Source: JACKIC01 sp964392305
Lineage (GTDB): Bacteria > Planctomycetota > UBA1135 > UBA2386
Reading direction: 5' to 3'
Length of the DNA stretch: 64,000 nucleotides
NCBI GenBank assembly: GCA_964392305.1
Contig: CAYMPV010000034.1
Coordinates: 1-64,000, forward strand
Part shown: in pieces, positions 27,301-36,100 of the stretch
Position numbering within the stretch: position 1 is the stretch's first letter
How the letters are laid out: each line of letters starts with the position of its first letter
Program-made: the position numbers and the translations under genes
The notes under the pieces: model-generated
The model's input: only the letters and a program-made list of their open reading frames with translations
The model's database searches: none
Told to the model about the DNA's origin: nothing

Positions 27301-27514
27301 CGTGCGCCTGCGGGGCAGAGAGTCGAAGACATTGATCTTGGAGACGAAGGGCTTCGACAGGCTCAAAGAAGTCAAACAGCAGGCGGCGCAGCGTTGGGTC
27401 GCAGCCGTCAACGCCGATGGGCGATACGGGCGTTGGGCGTTCGCCATCGCCACGTCGATCGACGCCGTGGCAGAGGCCCTCGCCACTCAGCTGGCCGCCC
27501 CATCCGAACTGTAG
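24377..27514 (+). CDS. Type III Res-like restriction subunit: DEAD/DEAH helicase with PD-(D/E)XK nuclease
   Basis: 1045 residues from a GTG overlapping the previous stop (GTGA). Superfamily 2 helicase motifs are intact: Walker A ATGSGKTT (164-171), DEAH at 356-359, SATP at 409-412, and motif VI QVVGRGLRR (671-679). Near the C-terminus, YVPDFLVRL (D973) and LILETKG (E989-T-K991) form a PD-(D/E)XK nuclease site. From memory it resembles proteins that databases call BPTD_3080-family restriction endonucleases. A Res subunit pairs with a Mod subunit to translocate on and cut unmodified DNA. Nuclease and motor activity are inferred from motifs. Confidence 0.92.
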   Translation: MNEFEVPTPILCSPYEEPTAHWWLLPDRPAEKRAGRRPSTYWWKSKSQEAKGDEEDDARVSPGTLIELKLVNLIRQRATAWRKEALAGGGGVTRTTCELMNWWRREGRQQRLFFAQLEAAETVIFLNEARGDFLQGIDVPVDEPSAKQVADGVRAFRRLACKMATGSGKTTVMGMLAAWSILNKVADKQDARFSDTVLVVCPNVTIKNRLEELKPELDDASLYRKRDLVPSHLMPLLRRGRVVITNWHVFDPHSIRVGDTSARVSKAGRKVERLETIVVSDKVTTARGSRYMTPQAIAVAVHSGELEIREEIKDKEGRVTRVRAVAHDYVESDAAVVQRVLGREGGRKQNVLVFNDEAHHAYRVQQDGDDEEDGDDEEAEEFRKEATVWIEGLDRIHKIRGIQQCIDLSATPYFLRAAGSNTNRVFPWVVSDFSLTDAIESGLVKVPQLAVRDATGANIPAYFNIWKWILPRLTAAERGGKRGSPKPEAILKWANTPIVMLASLWNEEAQRWQADPEKQGRMPVFILVCKNTRIAKVVYEWIAEDQPPYGIPRAQMPFFRNESGNEWTIRADTKVVQDTDSGHAQSDRDAWMRLQLDTVGKRDWPRDRQGREILPDGFEALAKKLGKPLHPPGRDVRCIVSVGMLTEGWDCNTVTHIVGLRPFQSQLLCEQVVGRGLRRASYEVGNDGLLQEEVARVLGVPFEVLPCKESKGAEKREIPPRHHVFSLPDRAKLAITFPRVEGYRQAIRNRVSVDWEALATLLLDARDIPSEVQVKATLPANEGRPSLYGPGRLDTVDLEQFRRGHRIQQLSFSLARDIVQSYVRNPDCTVPAHALFPQVQHIVARYLAEKVLPSQGASILDTFLAPYYGFVLERLVQAIRPDADAGEAPELPIYEQNRPVGSTADVEFWTGKDVRPVTRSHLNAVVADTKRWEQQAAYILDTDSRVGAFAKNDQLGFAIPYLHDGQPHDYVPDFLVRLRGRESKTLILETKGFDRLKEVKQQAAQRWVAAVNADGRYGRWAFAIATSIDAVAEALATQLAAPSEL

Positions 27515-27644
27515 TGTGGCAACCGCCGCCTGCGCCGGCTTGGCACTGCTGAGCCGCCGAGTTCGCACGGTGGCCGATGGCGGGCCGAGACCGCGCGGTG
27601 GACGATGGGCGCGGAATCGACCGGGTCAGGAGCCACCGCCACCC

Positions 27645-29375
27645 ATGCCACAAACCCCAATACCCGCAAACGAACAGCCAGGGTCCGAAGGCCCCAAGGC
27701 GCCGCGGCGGCGCACCGTGCGCGCCTTCGACTGGCTCGCGACCTACCAGCTCGGCTGGCTGCGCGCCGACATCGTCGCCGGCATCACGCTGGCTGCCTAT
27801 CTGCTGCCCGCCGCGATCGGCGACGCGTCGCTGGCCAATCTGCCGGCGGAGGCCGGGCTCTACGCCTGCCTGTTCTCGGCGCTGGTGTTCTGGCTGTTCT
27901 GCAGCTCGCGGCACACCGCCATCACGGTCACGTCGGCGATCTCACTGCTGCTCGGGTCGTCGCTGGGAGAAATGGCCAATGGTGACGTGACGCGCTTCGG
28001 CTCCCTCGCGGCCGGCACCGCACTGCTGGTCGGCCTGCTCGCCACCATCGCCTGGCTGCTCAAGGCCGGCGGCGTGGTCAACTTCATCTCCGAGACGGTG
28101 ATGACCGGTTTCAAGACCGGCATCGCGCTGGTCCTGGCCAGCACGCAGCTGCCGAAGCTGTGCGGCTTCGGTGGCGCCCATGGCGGCGGCTTCTGGGAGC
28201 GTATGGGCCACTTCTTCTCGCACCTGCCCGAGACCAACGGCGTGGCGCTGTCGCTCGGCATGATCGCGCTCACCGTGCTGTTGCTCGGCAAATGGTTGCT
28301 GCCGGGCCGGCCCGTTGCGGTCGTCGTGGTGATCGGCGGGATCCTCGCCACCAAGGGGCTCGGCCTCGGGGAACGCGGCGTCAAGCTGCTCGGCGAGGTG
28401 CCGCAAGGCCTGCCGCCGCTGCAGCTGCCTTCACTGGGCTGGAACGACTTCAACGAACTGCTGCCGTTGGCCCTGGCCTGCTTCCTGCTGGCGTCGGTCG
28501 AGACCGCGGCGATCGGCCGGATGTTCGCGAAGAAACACGGCTATCGCCTCGATCCCGACCAGGAGTTCCTCGCCATCGGCACCGCCAACCTCGCGGCGGG
28601 CCTCGGCGGCGGCTTCCCGGTCAGTGGTGGCATGTCGCAGTCCCTGGTCAACGACAGCGGCGGGGCGCGTTCGCCGCTGTCGGGCCTGGTCGCCGGGTTG
28701 GTGATCCTGATCGTCACGTTGTGGTTCTCAGGACTCCTGGCCGACCTGCCGCAACCGGTGCTGGCGGCGATCGTGCTGACGGCGGTCACGAGCCTGTTCA
28801 AGCTCGCGGCGCTGCGGCGACTGTGGCAGGCGCACCGCACCGAGTTCGTGGTCGCCATCGCCGCCATGCTCGGCGTGCTGGGTTCGGGCATCCTGCGCGG
28901 CGTCCTGCTCGGCGCGGTCATCTCGCTGGTGCTGCTGCTGCGGCGTGCAGCGCGGCCGCACGTCGCGTTCCTCGGCCGCATCCCGGGCATGCGACGCTTC
29001 TCCGATCTCGAATACCACCCCGACAACGAGCCGATCCCCGGCGCCCTGCTGTTCCGCACCGAGGCGTCGTTGCTCTACTTCAACGTCGATGCGGTGCACG
29101 AGGCGGTGCTGACCCGGTTGCGCGCGAACGCGACGCCGGTCCGGCTGGTGGTCTGCGACCTGTCGACTTCGCCGCACGTCGACATGGCGGGCGCCGAGAT
29201 GCTCAACGAATTGCACGGCGAACTCGCCAGACAGGGCATCGAGTTCCAGGTGGTCGAGGCACGCGCCAAGGTGCGCGAGATGCTGCGCCTCGAAGGGCTC
29301 GAGCAGCGCATGGGACCGATCAGCCGCCGCGCCTCGTTGGCCGAGGTCGTCGACCAGTTCACCGCCGGCGGCTGA
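27645..29375 (+). CDS. SulP-family inorganic anion transporter with STAS domain
   Basis: 576 residues. The ATG at 27645 fits the family N-terminus; the frame continues upstream to 27417 into the res gene and is not needed. It has 12-14 membrane helices beginning with LRADIVAGITLAAYLLPAAIG and the SulP signature region GLYACLFSALVFWLFCSSRH, then a C-terminal STAS domain (about 460-560: VVCDLSTSPHVDMAGAEML). SulP proteins move sulphate, bicarbonate or related anions across the inner membrane; the substrate is not resolved here. It lies 130 nt after the res gene and is probably not part of the defence operon. Confidence 0.92.
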   Translation: MPQTPIPANEQPGSEGPKAPRRRTVRAFDWLATYQLGWLRADIVAGITLAAYLLPAAIGDASLANLPAEAGLYACLFSALVFWLFCSSRHTAITVTSAISLLLGSSLGEMANGDVTRFGSLAAGTALLVGLLATIAWLLKAGGVVNFISETVMTGFKTGIALVLASTQLPKLCGFGGAHGGGFWERMGHFFSHLPETNGVALSLGMIALTVLLLGKWLLPGRPVAVVVVIGGILATKGLGLGERGVKLLGEVPQGLPPLQLPSLGWNDFNELLPLALACFLLASVETAAIGRMFAKKHGYRLDPDQEFLAIGTANLAAGLGGGFPVSGGMSQSLVNDSGGARSPLSGLVAGLVILIVTLWFSGLLADLPQPVLAAIVLTAVTSLFKLAALRRLWQAHRTEFVVAIAAMLGVLGSGILRGVLLGAVISLVLLLRRAARPHVAFLGRIPGMRRFSDLEYHPDNEPIPGALLFRTEASLLYFNVDAVHEAVLTRLRANATPVRLVVCDLSTSPHVDMAGAEMLNELHGELARQGIEFQVVEARAKVREMLRLEGLEQRMGPISRRASLAEVVDQFTAGG

Positions 29376-29407
29376 TCGCTCGCGCTGCGCCGTGGCGATG
29401 TCGGCCG

Positions 29408-30085
29408 TCAGAAGCCCGTGCCGAACGAAAGCACGAAGGTGGGCTTGGAGTCATCGGGGTCGAACACGTGGCACGCGACGTCCCACCGTTCGCCCGAGTA
29501 GCCGATCAGCAGGCCGCGCTGGATGTCGCGCTCGCTGTCGTAGAGGCGGGTGCGCTGGGTCACCACGCCCAAACGCAGCCAGTCCACCGGCGCATAGGTC
29601 AGTTCGGACCAGTTGTAGAAGAAGCTCGACGACTCGTCGCCGGTGTCGATCACGTATTCCCCTTCGCTGTAGAACTCGAACTGCCGCCAGGCCAGCGAGC
29701 CCTTGTAGCCCGGCGCGACGCCGCGCGTGTCGCCGAACACGGCGCCCAGCATCGGCGTGATCTCGAGCGCCAGTTCTTCGCCGAAGGCCAGGTTGTAGCC
29801 CACCCACGCCGAGCCCGTGTCGATGGCTTCGTAGTTGTAACGCAGCTCGAGGTGCAACCAGTCGCGGTCGGCGGTCACGGTCGGCTGCACGTACTCACGA
29901 TCGTCGGGCACGAAGTAGGTGTAGGCCGTGGCGCCGAATTCCCATGTCGGCGCCTCGGCGCCTTCTGCCGACAGCGGTGAGGTCGCCGCGGTGGCGGATG
30001 GGACGGCGGCAGGATCCGTCTGGCAACGCGCGTCGGCCAGCAGCGCGACGAGGCTGAACAGGGTCGCGGTCGCGCGGATGCTCAT
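29408..30085 (-). CDS. Secreted or outer-membrane beta-barrel-like hypothetical protein
   Basis: 225 residues from the ATG at 30085, set by a GGAGG Shine-Dalgarno 8 nt upstream. Signal peptide (RATATLFSLVALLADARCQ), then alternating aromatic beta-strands (WEFGATAYTYFVPDD, WLHLELRYNYEAID, FEFYSEGEYVID) and a C-terminal Phe (VLSFGTGF), a pattern typical of small outer-membrane barrels. The family is not recognised. It follows the VIT-like gene by 4 nt and is probably co-transcribed with it. Confidence 0.6.
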   Translation of the reverse strand: MSIRATATLFSLVALLADARCQTDPAAVPSATAATSPLSAEGAEAPTWEFGATAYTYFVPDDREYVQPTVTADRDWLHLELRYNYEAIDTGSAWVGYNLAFGEELALEITPMLGAVFGDTRGVAPGYKGSLAWRQFEFYSEGEYVIDTGDESSSFFYNWSELTYAPVDWLRLGVVTQRTRLYDSERDIQRGLLIGYSGERWDVACHVFDPDDSKPTFVLSFGTGF

Positions 30086-30089
30086 CGGT

Positions 30090-30749
30090 TCATCCTCCAA
30101 GGGCCATCGTCATGCCCACCAACGCCGCGCCGAGCACCACCATGGCGATACCCATGGGCCACGGCCGGCGTCCCGTGATCCGCCCGAACGCGCAACCCAA
30201 CAAGAACAACATGACCACGGCGATCAGGTTGGAGGTCCGCAGCGCCGGGCCGGCGCTGTCCATGACCAGGAACGGAATCGCCACGGGGAACGTGGTCCCG
30301 AACACCAGCAGGAACACGGCGACCGCGCCGCGCCAGTCTTCGGGGTGCGCGCGCCCGCTCGAAGGAGGCTCCGGACGCTGCCGCAGGCGCTGCTGGATCG
30401 ATGCCATCTCCGCCGGTTCGATCACGACGGCCATGCCCGGCAGTTCGGCGGCGAGCGCCTGCCGGGCCTGTTCGGGAGTGCCGGCATCGCGGACGGCGCG
30501 GAACAACCGGCTGCCGCGGGCCCGTTCGGCGATGCAGCCCATCACGTAGAGCACGCCGTCGATGATGCCCCACGCCACGTTGCAGCCGAGCGCGCCGATC
30601 AGCATCGCCCGCACGTCGTCGCGGCCGGCCTCGGCGATGCTCAACGAGCCGGTGAAGGTCAGGACCATGATCAGCCCGAACAGCCCTTCCGAGATGCGGT
30701 CGGCTGGTTCCAGCACTCGCTTCGATGACTGCACGGGGTCGTTTGCCAT
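30090..30749 (-). CDS. VIT/CCC1-like membrane protein
   Basis: 219 residues with about five membrane helices. The opening (RVLEPADRISEGLFGLIMVLTFTGSLSIAEAG) and later LLVFGTTFPVAIPFLVMD resemble vacuolar-iron-transporter (VIT1/CCC1)-related membrane proteins, which export or store Fe(II) or Mn(II). A cytoplasmic loop (about 85-130) rich in charged residues separates the two halves. The metal ligands of characterised VITs are not obvious, so transport is uncertain. No Shine-Dalgarno is visible: the leader is a C-rich tandem repeat. Confidence 0.65.
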   Translation of the reverse strand: MANDPVQSSKRVLEPADRISEGLFGLIMVLTFTGSLSIAEAGRDDVRAMLIGALGCNVAWGIIDGVLYVMGCIAERARGSRLFRAVRDAGTPEQARQALAAELPGMAVVIEPAEMASIQQRLRQRPEPPSSGRAHPEDWRGAVAVFLLVFGTTFPVAIPFLVMDSAGPALRTSNLIAVVMLFLLGCAFGRITGRRPWPMGIAMVVLGAALVGMTMALGG

Positions 30750-30751
30750 GG

Positions 30752-30784
30752 TGCGGGGGCGAGGGCGTTGCGGGGGCGAGGGCG
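30752..30784. repeat. Two-copy 16-bp tandem repeat before the VIT-like gene
   Basis: TGCGGGGGCGAGGGCG occurs at 30752-30767 and again at 30769-30784. In the direction of the minus-strand gene this gives a C-rich leader ending 2 nt before the ATG, leaving no recognisable ribosome-binding site. Confidence 0.7.
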
Positions 30785-30805
30785 TGAGGCGATCAGCCGC
30801 CGCGA

Positions 30806-31612
30806 TCAGTACACCTCGCGCACGAACTTGCGGTTCTCCAGCGTCTTCTGGTCGTCATATTCGTGCTTCGTCGCCCGGCTGGGCAACTTCACCTTCTCGC
30901 GCGGGACTTCCTCGTACGGGATCCGATCGAGGATGTGCCGGATGCAGTTGAGCCGGGCGCGCTTCTTGTCGTCGGAACGCAGCACGTACCACGGCGCGTG
31001 CGGGGTGTCGGTGGCGTCCAGCATCGCGTCGCGGGCGCGTGAGTACTCGTACCACTTGCTGCGCGACGGCAGGTCCATCGGGCTCAGCTTCCACTGCCGC
31101 AGCGGGTCGGTGAGGCGGGCCTCGAACCGACGCTTCTGTTCCTCGTCGGAGACCTCGAGCCAGACCTTGATCAGGATGATCCCGGCTGCGGTGATGTAGT
31201 GCTCGACCACCGGGCAATGCTCGAGGAACGCGCGGTGCTGCTCCTTGGTGCAGAACCCCATCACGTACTCCACGCCGGCGCGGTTGTACCAAGAGCGATC
31301 GAAGATCACGACCTCACCGGCGGCGGGGAAGTGTTGCATGTAGCGCTGGATGTACATCTGCGACTTCTCGCGGTCGGTCGGGGCCGGCAGCGCCACCAGC
31401 CGGAAGACCCGCGGGCTGACGCGCTCGGTGATCGCCTTGATGGTGCCACCCTTGCCCGCGGCGTCGCGGCCCTCGAACACGATGATCACGCGCAGCCCCT
31501 GGTCCTTGACCCAGTCCTGCAGGCGACAGAGTTCGGCCTGCAGCTTGCGCAGCTCCTCGATGTAGCGCTTGGACTTCATCTTCTTGGGATCGCCGCTGTC
31601 GGACTTGCTCAT
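30806..31612 (-). CDS. ppk2: Polyphosphate kinase 2 (PPK2)
   Basis: 268 residues, the usual length of a one-domain PPK2. Walker A is GRDAAGKGGT (48-57), followed by the catalytic VIFDRSWYNRAGVE, the lid-region FLEHCPVVEHYI and RQWKLSPMDLPSRSKW, and the family C-terminus RLNCIRHILDRIPYE. PPK2 enzymes transfer phosphate between polyphosphate and nucleotides, most class I members favouring ADP or GDP phosphorylation from polyP. It lies between the VIT-like gene and the RND efflux operon, all on the minus strand but with gaps of about 57 nt on each side, so membership of either unit is unclear. Confidence 0.95.
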   Translation of the reverse strand: MSKSDSGDPKKMKSKRYIEELRKLQAELCRLQDWVKDQGLRVIIVFEGRDAAGKGGTIKAITERVSPRVFRLVALPAPTDREKSQMYIQRYMQHFPAAGEVVIFDRSWYNRAGVEYVMGFCTKEQHRAFLEHCPVVEHYITAAGIILIKVWLEVSDEEQKRRFEARLTDPLRQWKLSPMDLPSRSKWYEYSRARDAMLDATDTPHAPWYVLRSDDKKRARLNCIRHILDRIPYEEVPREKVKLPSRATKHEYDDQKTLENRKFVREVY

Positions 31613-31669
31613 GGTGGGTGTCGTGCTCGGGTGTGGGGAGGTTCAGGACCGCAGCTGGTGCCGGTCGGA

Positions 31670-33109
31670 TCAGCCGCCCGGCTGAGTACCCGGCGGTGTC
31701 GCCGGCTCCGCGCTCGTCGGCCAACCGCCGCCCAGCGCCTTGTAGAGTTGGATCAGACCGACGTAGTGGTCGCGGATCGCCGCGGCCTCGTTGAGTTCCG
31801 CATCGAGCAGCGCGCGCTGCGCATCGAGCACATCGAGGTAGGGAGCCACATCGCCGCGATAGCGGATCTCGGCGAGTTCGAGCGCGCGCCGCTGGGCTTC
31901 GACACGCAGCGTTTCGGAACCGCGCAGCTCGCCCGATTTGCGGAAGCCGACCAGCGCGTCCTCGACCTCGCGGAACGCGCGCAGGATCGCCTGTTCGTAC
32001 GCCGCGAGCACCTGACGCTGCTGCGATTCGGCGACCTCGACCCGGCTCTGCAACTGGCCGGAATTGAAGATCGGCTGCAGCAGGTTCGCGCCGAGCGACC
32101 AGGCGCGGCCCGAAGCAGTGGCGAGATCACCGAGTTCCGTGCTCTCGAAACCGAAGAAGCCGGTCAACGAGATCGACGGATAGAGCAGCGCCTTGGCTTC
32201 GCCGATGCGGGCGTTGGCGGCGACGAGGTCCTGCTCGGCGGCGGCCAGGTCGGGGCGCCGCTGCAGCAGTTCTGCCGGCAGGCCGGCGGGCACCTGCGGC
32301 GGGATCGGCAGCTCGGCGACAGCCACGCCGCGTGGGATCGGCCCCGGGTTGCGGCCGAGCAACACGTTGAGTTCGTTCTCCTTCTGCAGCACGAGCCGAT
32401 CGAACTCGTGCACCTGCGACGCGGTCCGGTGCAGTTCGGACTCGGCCTGGCGCAGGTCGAGTTCGGAGGTCAGACCGCCTTCGAAGCGGATGCGCACGAG
32501 GTCCAGGTACTCACGCCTCGACTGCAGCGTGGTATTGGCGATGTCGAGGCGGCGATCGAAGTCGCGCAGCTCGATGTAGGCGCGCGCGACCTCCGCGACC
32601 AGGGCCAGCACGATCGCCGCCCGGGTGTGCTCGGTCGAGAACAGGACCGCCTGCTGGGCCTCGCTGGCGCGCTGGATGCGACCGAACAGGTCGATCTCCC
32701 AGCTCAGTGACGCTCCCGCACCGTAGACGGTGCGCTGCAGATCGTTGGCCGGAACCCCGGCGGGCAGGCTCTCGGCGCTCGTGCGCTGCACCCCGGCACC
32801 CGCGGCGACGTCGACCTTCGGCCAGAGGTCGGCGCGCGTGAACCCGTAGAGGGCCCGCGCCTCCTCGATGCGCTCGATGGCGATGCGCAGATCGCGGTTC
32901 TGTTCGAGCGCTTGCCGAACCAGGTCGTGCAACACCGGGTCCGGATAGAGCTCCCACCACGGCACGTTGGCCAAGGACTCGCCCTGGGCGGCACCGAGAT
33001 CGCGCCAGCCCTCCGGCAACTGGACTTCGGGTGCCACGTAGTCGGGACCCACCGTGCAGCCGGTGACCGGGAGCAGCGCGAGACAGAGCAGCAACGACGA
33101 ACGGCGCAT
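31670..33109 (-). CDS. RND efflux outer-membrane factor (TolC/OprM/NodT type)
   Basis: 479 residues. The ATG at 33109 follows a GGAGGAGG region and opens a lipoprotein signal (LLLCLALLPVTGC) continuing into TVGPDYVAPEVQLPEGW, the standard N-terminus of NodT-type outer-membrane lipoproteins. Two OEP repeats with long helices follow (ALEQNRDLRIAIERIEEAR, ELDLRQAESELHRTASQVHEF, ELLQRRPDLAAAEQDLVAANARIGEAKALLYPSISL). It forms the trimeric outer-membrane channel of the pump encoded just upstream, with 1 nt between the genes. Confidence 0.95.
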   Translation of the reverse strand: MRRSSLLLCLALLPVTGCTVGPDYVAPEVQLPEGWRDLGAAQGESLANVPWWELYPDPVLHDLVRQALEQNRDLRIAIERIEEARALYGFTRADLWPKVDVAAGAGVQRTSAESLPAGVPANDLQRTVYGAGASLSWEIDLFGRIQRASEAQQAVLFSTEHTRAAIVLALVAEVARAYIELRDFDRRLDIANTTLQSRREYLDLVRIRFEGGLTSELDLRQAESELHRTASQVHEFDRLVLQKENELNVLLGRNPGPIPRGVAVAELPIPPQVPAGLPAELLQRRPDLAAAEQDLVAANARIGEAKALLYPSISLTGFFGFESTELGDLATASGRAWSLGANLLQPIFNSGQLQSRVEVAESQQRQVLAAYEQAILRAFREVEDALVGFRKSGELRGSETLRVEAQRRALELAEIRYRGDVAPYLDVLDAQRALLDAELNEAAAIRDHYVGLIQLYKALGGGWPTSAEPATPPGTQPGG

Positions 33110-33110
33110 G

Positions 33111-36100
33111 TCAGTGCCCTCCTCCATGGCCCGCCGGTGCAGTAGGAGGCGGCGTCGGGTCGATTGGCGGCGCGGTCGCGACCACGGCCTTGGCCTTGGC
33201 CTTGCGGCGACCCAGACTCTCGACGAACACGTAGTTGCCGGGGATCAGGAACACGCCGAGGAACGTCGCCACCAGCATGCCCCAGAACACCGCCGTGCCC
33301 ATCACGTTCTGCGCACCGGCACCGGCACCCGACGCGAGCATCAGCGGCACGACGCCGAGGATGAACGCGAACGCCGTCATCAGGATCGGGCGGAAGCGCA
33401 GGCGGGCCGACTCGAGCGCGGCCTCCTGCAGCGGCATGCCTTCGTCGTGCTTGGCCTTGGCGAACTCGACGATCAGGATCGCGTTCTTCGCGGCGAGCCC
33501 GATCAGCATGATCAGGCCGACCTGCACGTAGACGTTGTTGTCGTAGCCGGTGAGCCAGACGCCGAAGAACGCGCCCAGCGCGACCAGCGGCGAGCCGAGC
33601 AACACGGCCCATGGCAGACGCCAACTCTCGTACAGCGCCGCCAGCAGCAGGAACACGCAGAGGATCGCCATCGCCAGCGTCGGTCCCGCCGGCGGCGCCA
33701 CCTTCTCCTGGTACGACAACGACGAGTAGGCGAACCCCATCTCCGGAGGCATCTTCTCCTTGAACACCTCCTCGAGCGTCGCGAGCGCCTGACCGGACGA
33801 ATAACCGCGACCCGGCACGCCCTGGATCTCGGCGGATCGGAACAGATTGAACCGGTTGGTGATCTCGGTGCCCGAGCGCGAGGTGACCGTGGCGATCGCC
33901 GAGAGCGGCACCATGTCGCCGGTCGTGCCGCTGCGCACGTGGATCCTGCCGATGTCGGCCGGATCGCGGCGACTCTCACCTTCGGCCTGCATGTAGACGC
34001 GGAACAGGCGGCCGAAGCGGTTGAAGTCGTTGACGTAGGCGCTGCCCAGCGCCGCGGACATCGCCTGGTAGGCCTCGTTGAGCGGGATGCCGAGCTTTCG
34101 CGCCTTGTCGCGGTCGATGTCGACCTTCACCTGCGGGTAGTTGGGGTCGAACGACGTGAACAGGTTGGCCAGTTCCGGGCGCGCCCGCGCGGCCTCGAGG
34201 AAGGTGGCGACATTGGCGCCCAGCTCGTCGACGCTCAGCGTGCCGCTGCGGTCCTGCACCAGGAAGTTGAAACCGGCCGAGGCGCCGAACCCGGAGATCG
34301 TCGGCAGATTGAACGGGAAGGCGATGGCTTCGGGGATCGTGCGCAGCTGCTGCTGCATCTTGGCGATGATCCCGCGCACGTGCAGGTCGGGGCCCTTGCG
34401 CTCGTCCCATGGCTCGAGGCGGGCGAACACCGTGCCGAAGTTGGGCTGGTAGGTGCTGGTCACCGCGCCGTAGCCGCCGATCGTCGTGTAGGCCTCGACA
34501 CCGTCCATGTCGGCGAGCAGGTCCTCGACCTTCTTCAGCACGTCGCTGGTGCGCTGCAGCGACGCACCCGGCGGCAGCTGCACGTTGACGCCGAACAGGC
34601 CCTGGTCCTCTTCCGGGATGAACCCCGCCGACAGGCGCCCGCCGAACACGCCGGCGCCGTAGACCACGCCGCCGACGATCAGGATCGTCAGGATCGAGCG
34701 ACGCACGAGGACCCCGGTGAAGCCGACGTAGCCCTTGGTGACGCCGTCGAAGCCCTTGTTGAAGAGCTTGAAGAACCAGCCCAGGGGACCGCGCATCGGC
34801 TTGGCCGGCTTGAGCAGCATCGCGGCGAGGGCGGGCGACAGCGACAACGCGCTGAACGCCGACAACAGCACCGAGATCGCGATCGTCAGCGCGAACTGCT
34901 GGTACATCTGCCCCGTCAGGCCACCGAGCATCGCCACCGGGACGAACACCGCCGACAGGATCAGCGCGATGCCGATGACGGGTGCGGACACCTCCTTCAT
35001 CGCCTGCACCGTCGCTTCCTTCGGGCTCTTGCCGTGTTCGATGTGGTGCATCACCGCTTCGACCACGACGATCGCGTCGTCGACCACGATGCCGATCGCG
35101 AGCACCAGGCCGAACATCGACAGCGTGTTCACCGAGAACCCGAGCATCGGGAAGAAGATGAACGTGCCGATCAGCGACACGGGCACCGTCAGCAGCGGGA
35201 TCAGCGTCGCGCGCAGGTTCTGCAGGAACAGGAACACGACCAGCGTCACGAGGATCACGGCCTCGATGAACGTGTGCACGATCGACTCGATCGACGCTTC
35301 GACGGACGGCGTCGTGTCGTAGACGATCTTGTAGTCCATGTCCGGCGGGAACTGCTTGCTCGCCTCGACCATGGTCTCGTAGATCGCGTCCGAGGCCTGC
35401 AGCTGGTTCGCACCCGGCAGCAGGTAGACCGCCATGGCGCCCGCCGGCTTGCCGTCGAGCCGGCCGAACGAGTCGTAGTTCTGCGAACCGAGCTCGGCGC
35501 GACCGATGTCGCGGAGGCGGATCTGCGCGCCGGTCTCGGTCTCGCGCACGATGATGTCTTCGAACTCGGCGGGCGCCAGCAGGCGGCCCGGTGCGCTGAC
35601 CGTGTAGGTGAACTGCTGCCCGGGCGGCGTCGGCTCGCCGCCGATCTTGCCGGCCGGCGCGAGCAGGTTCTGCTCCTTGATGACGGCGGCGACGTCCGAT
35701 GGCGTGACCCCGAGTTGCGCCATGCGATCGGGGTTCAGCCAGATGCGCATGCCGTAGTCGGTGCCGCCGAACAGATCGACCTGCGCGATGCCGGGGATGC
35801 GCAGCAGCTGGTCGCGCAGGTTGATGCCGCAGTAGTTGATCAGGAACTTCGCGTCGTACGAGCCCTGCGGCGAGTAGAGCGACAGGATCATCAGGATGCT
35901 GGGGCTCTGCTTCTTGACCGTGACGCCCTGCTGCATGACCTCCTGCGGCAGGCGCGCCTGCGCGATGGACACGCGGTTCTGCGTCAACACGTTCGACGTG
36001 TTCTGGTCGACGCCGACCTCGAAGTTGACGTCGAGCTGCATGCGGCCGTCGCTGGTGTTCGACGACTTCATGTAGATCATGTTCTCGACGCCGTTGACCT

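Noticed and set aside
27352..27368. GCTTCGACAGGCTCAAAG inside res as a copy of the dispersed palindrome seen at 74-90
   Set aside because: It encodes the in-frame KGFDRLKE of a conserved nuclease region and lacks the complete hairpin; chance similarity is more likely.
19927..27514. BREX, DISARM or Gabija assignment for the defence operon
   Set aside because: No PglZ, BrxL or DUF1998 gene is present for BREX or DISARM, and the helicase is a Res-type SF2 protein with a PD-(D/E)XK end rather than the UvrD-like GajB. Only the ATPase-TOPRIM layout is shared with Gabija.
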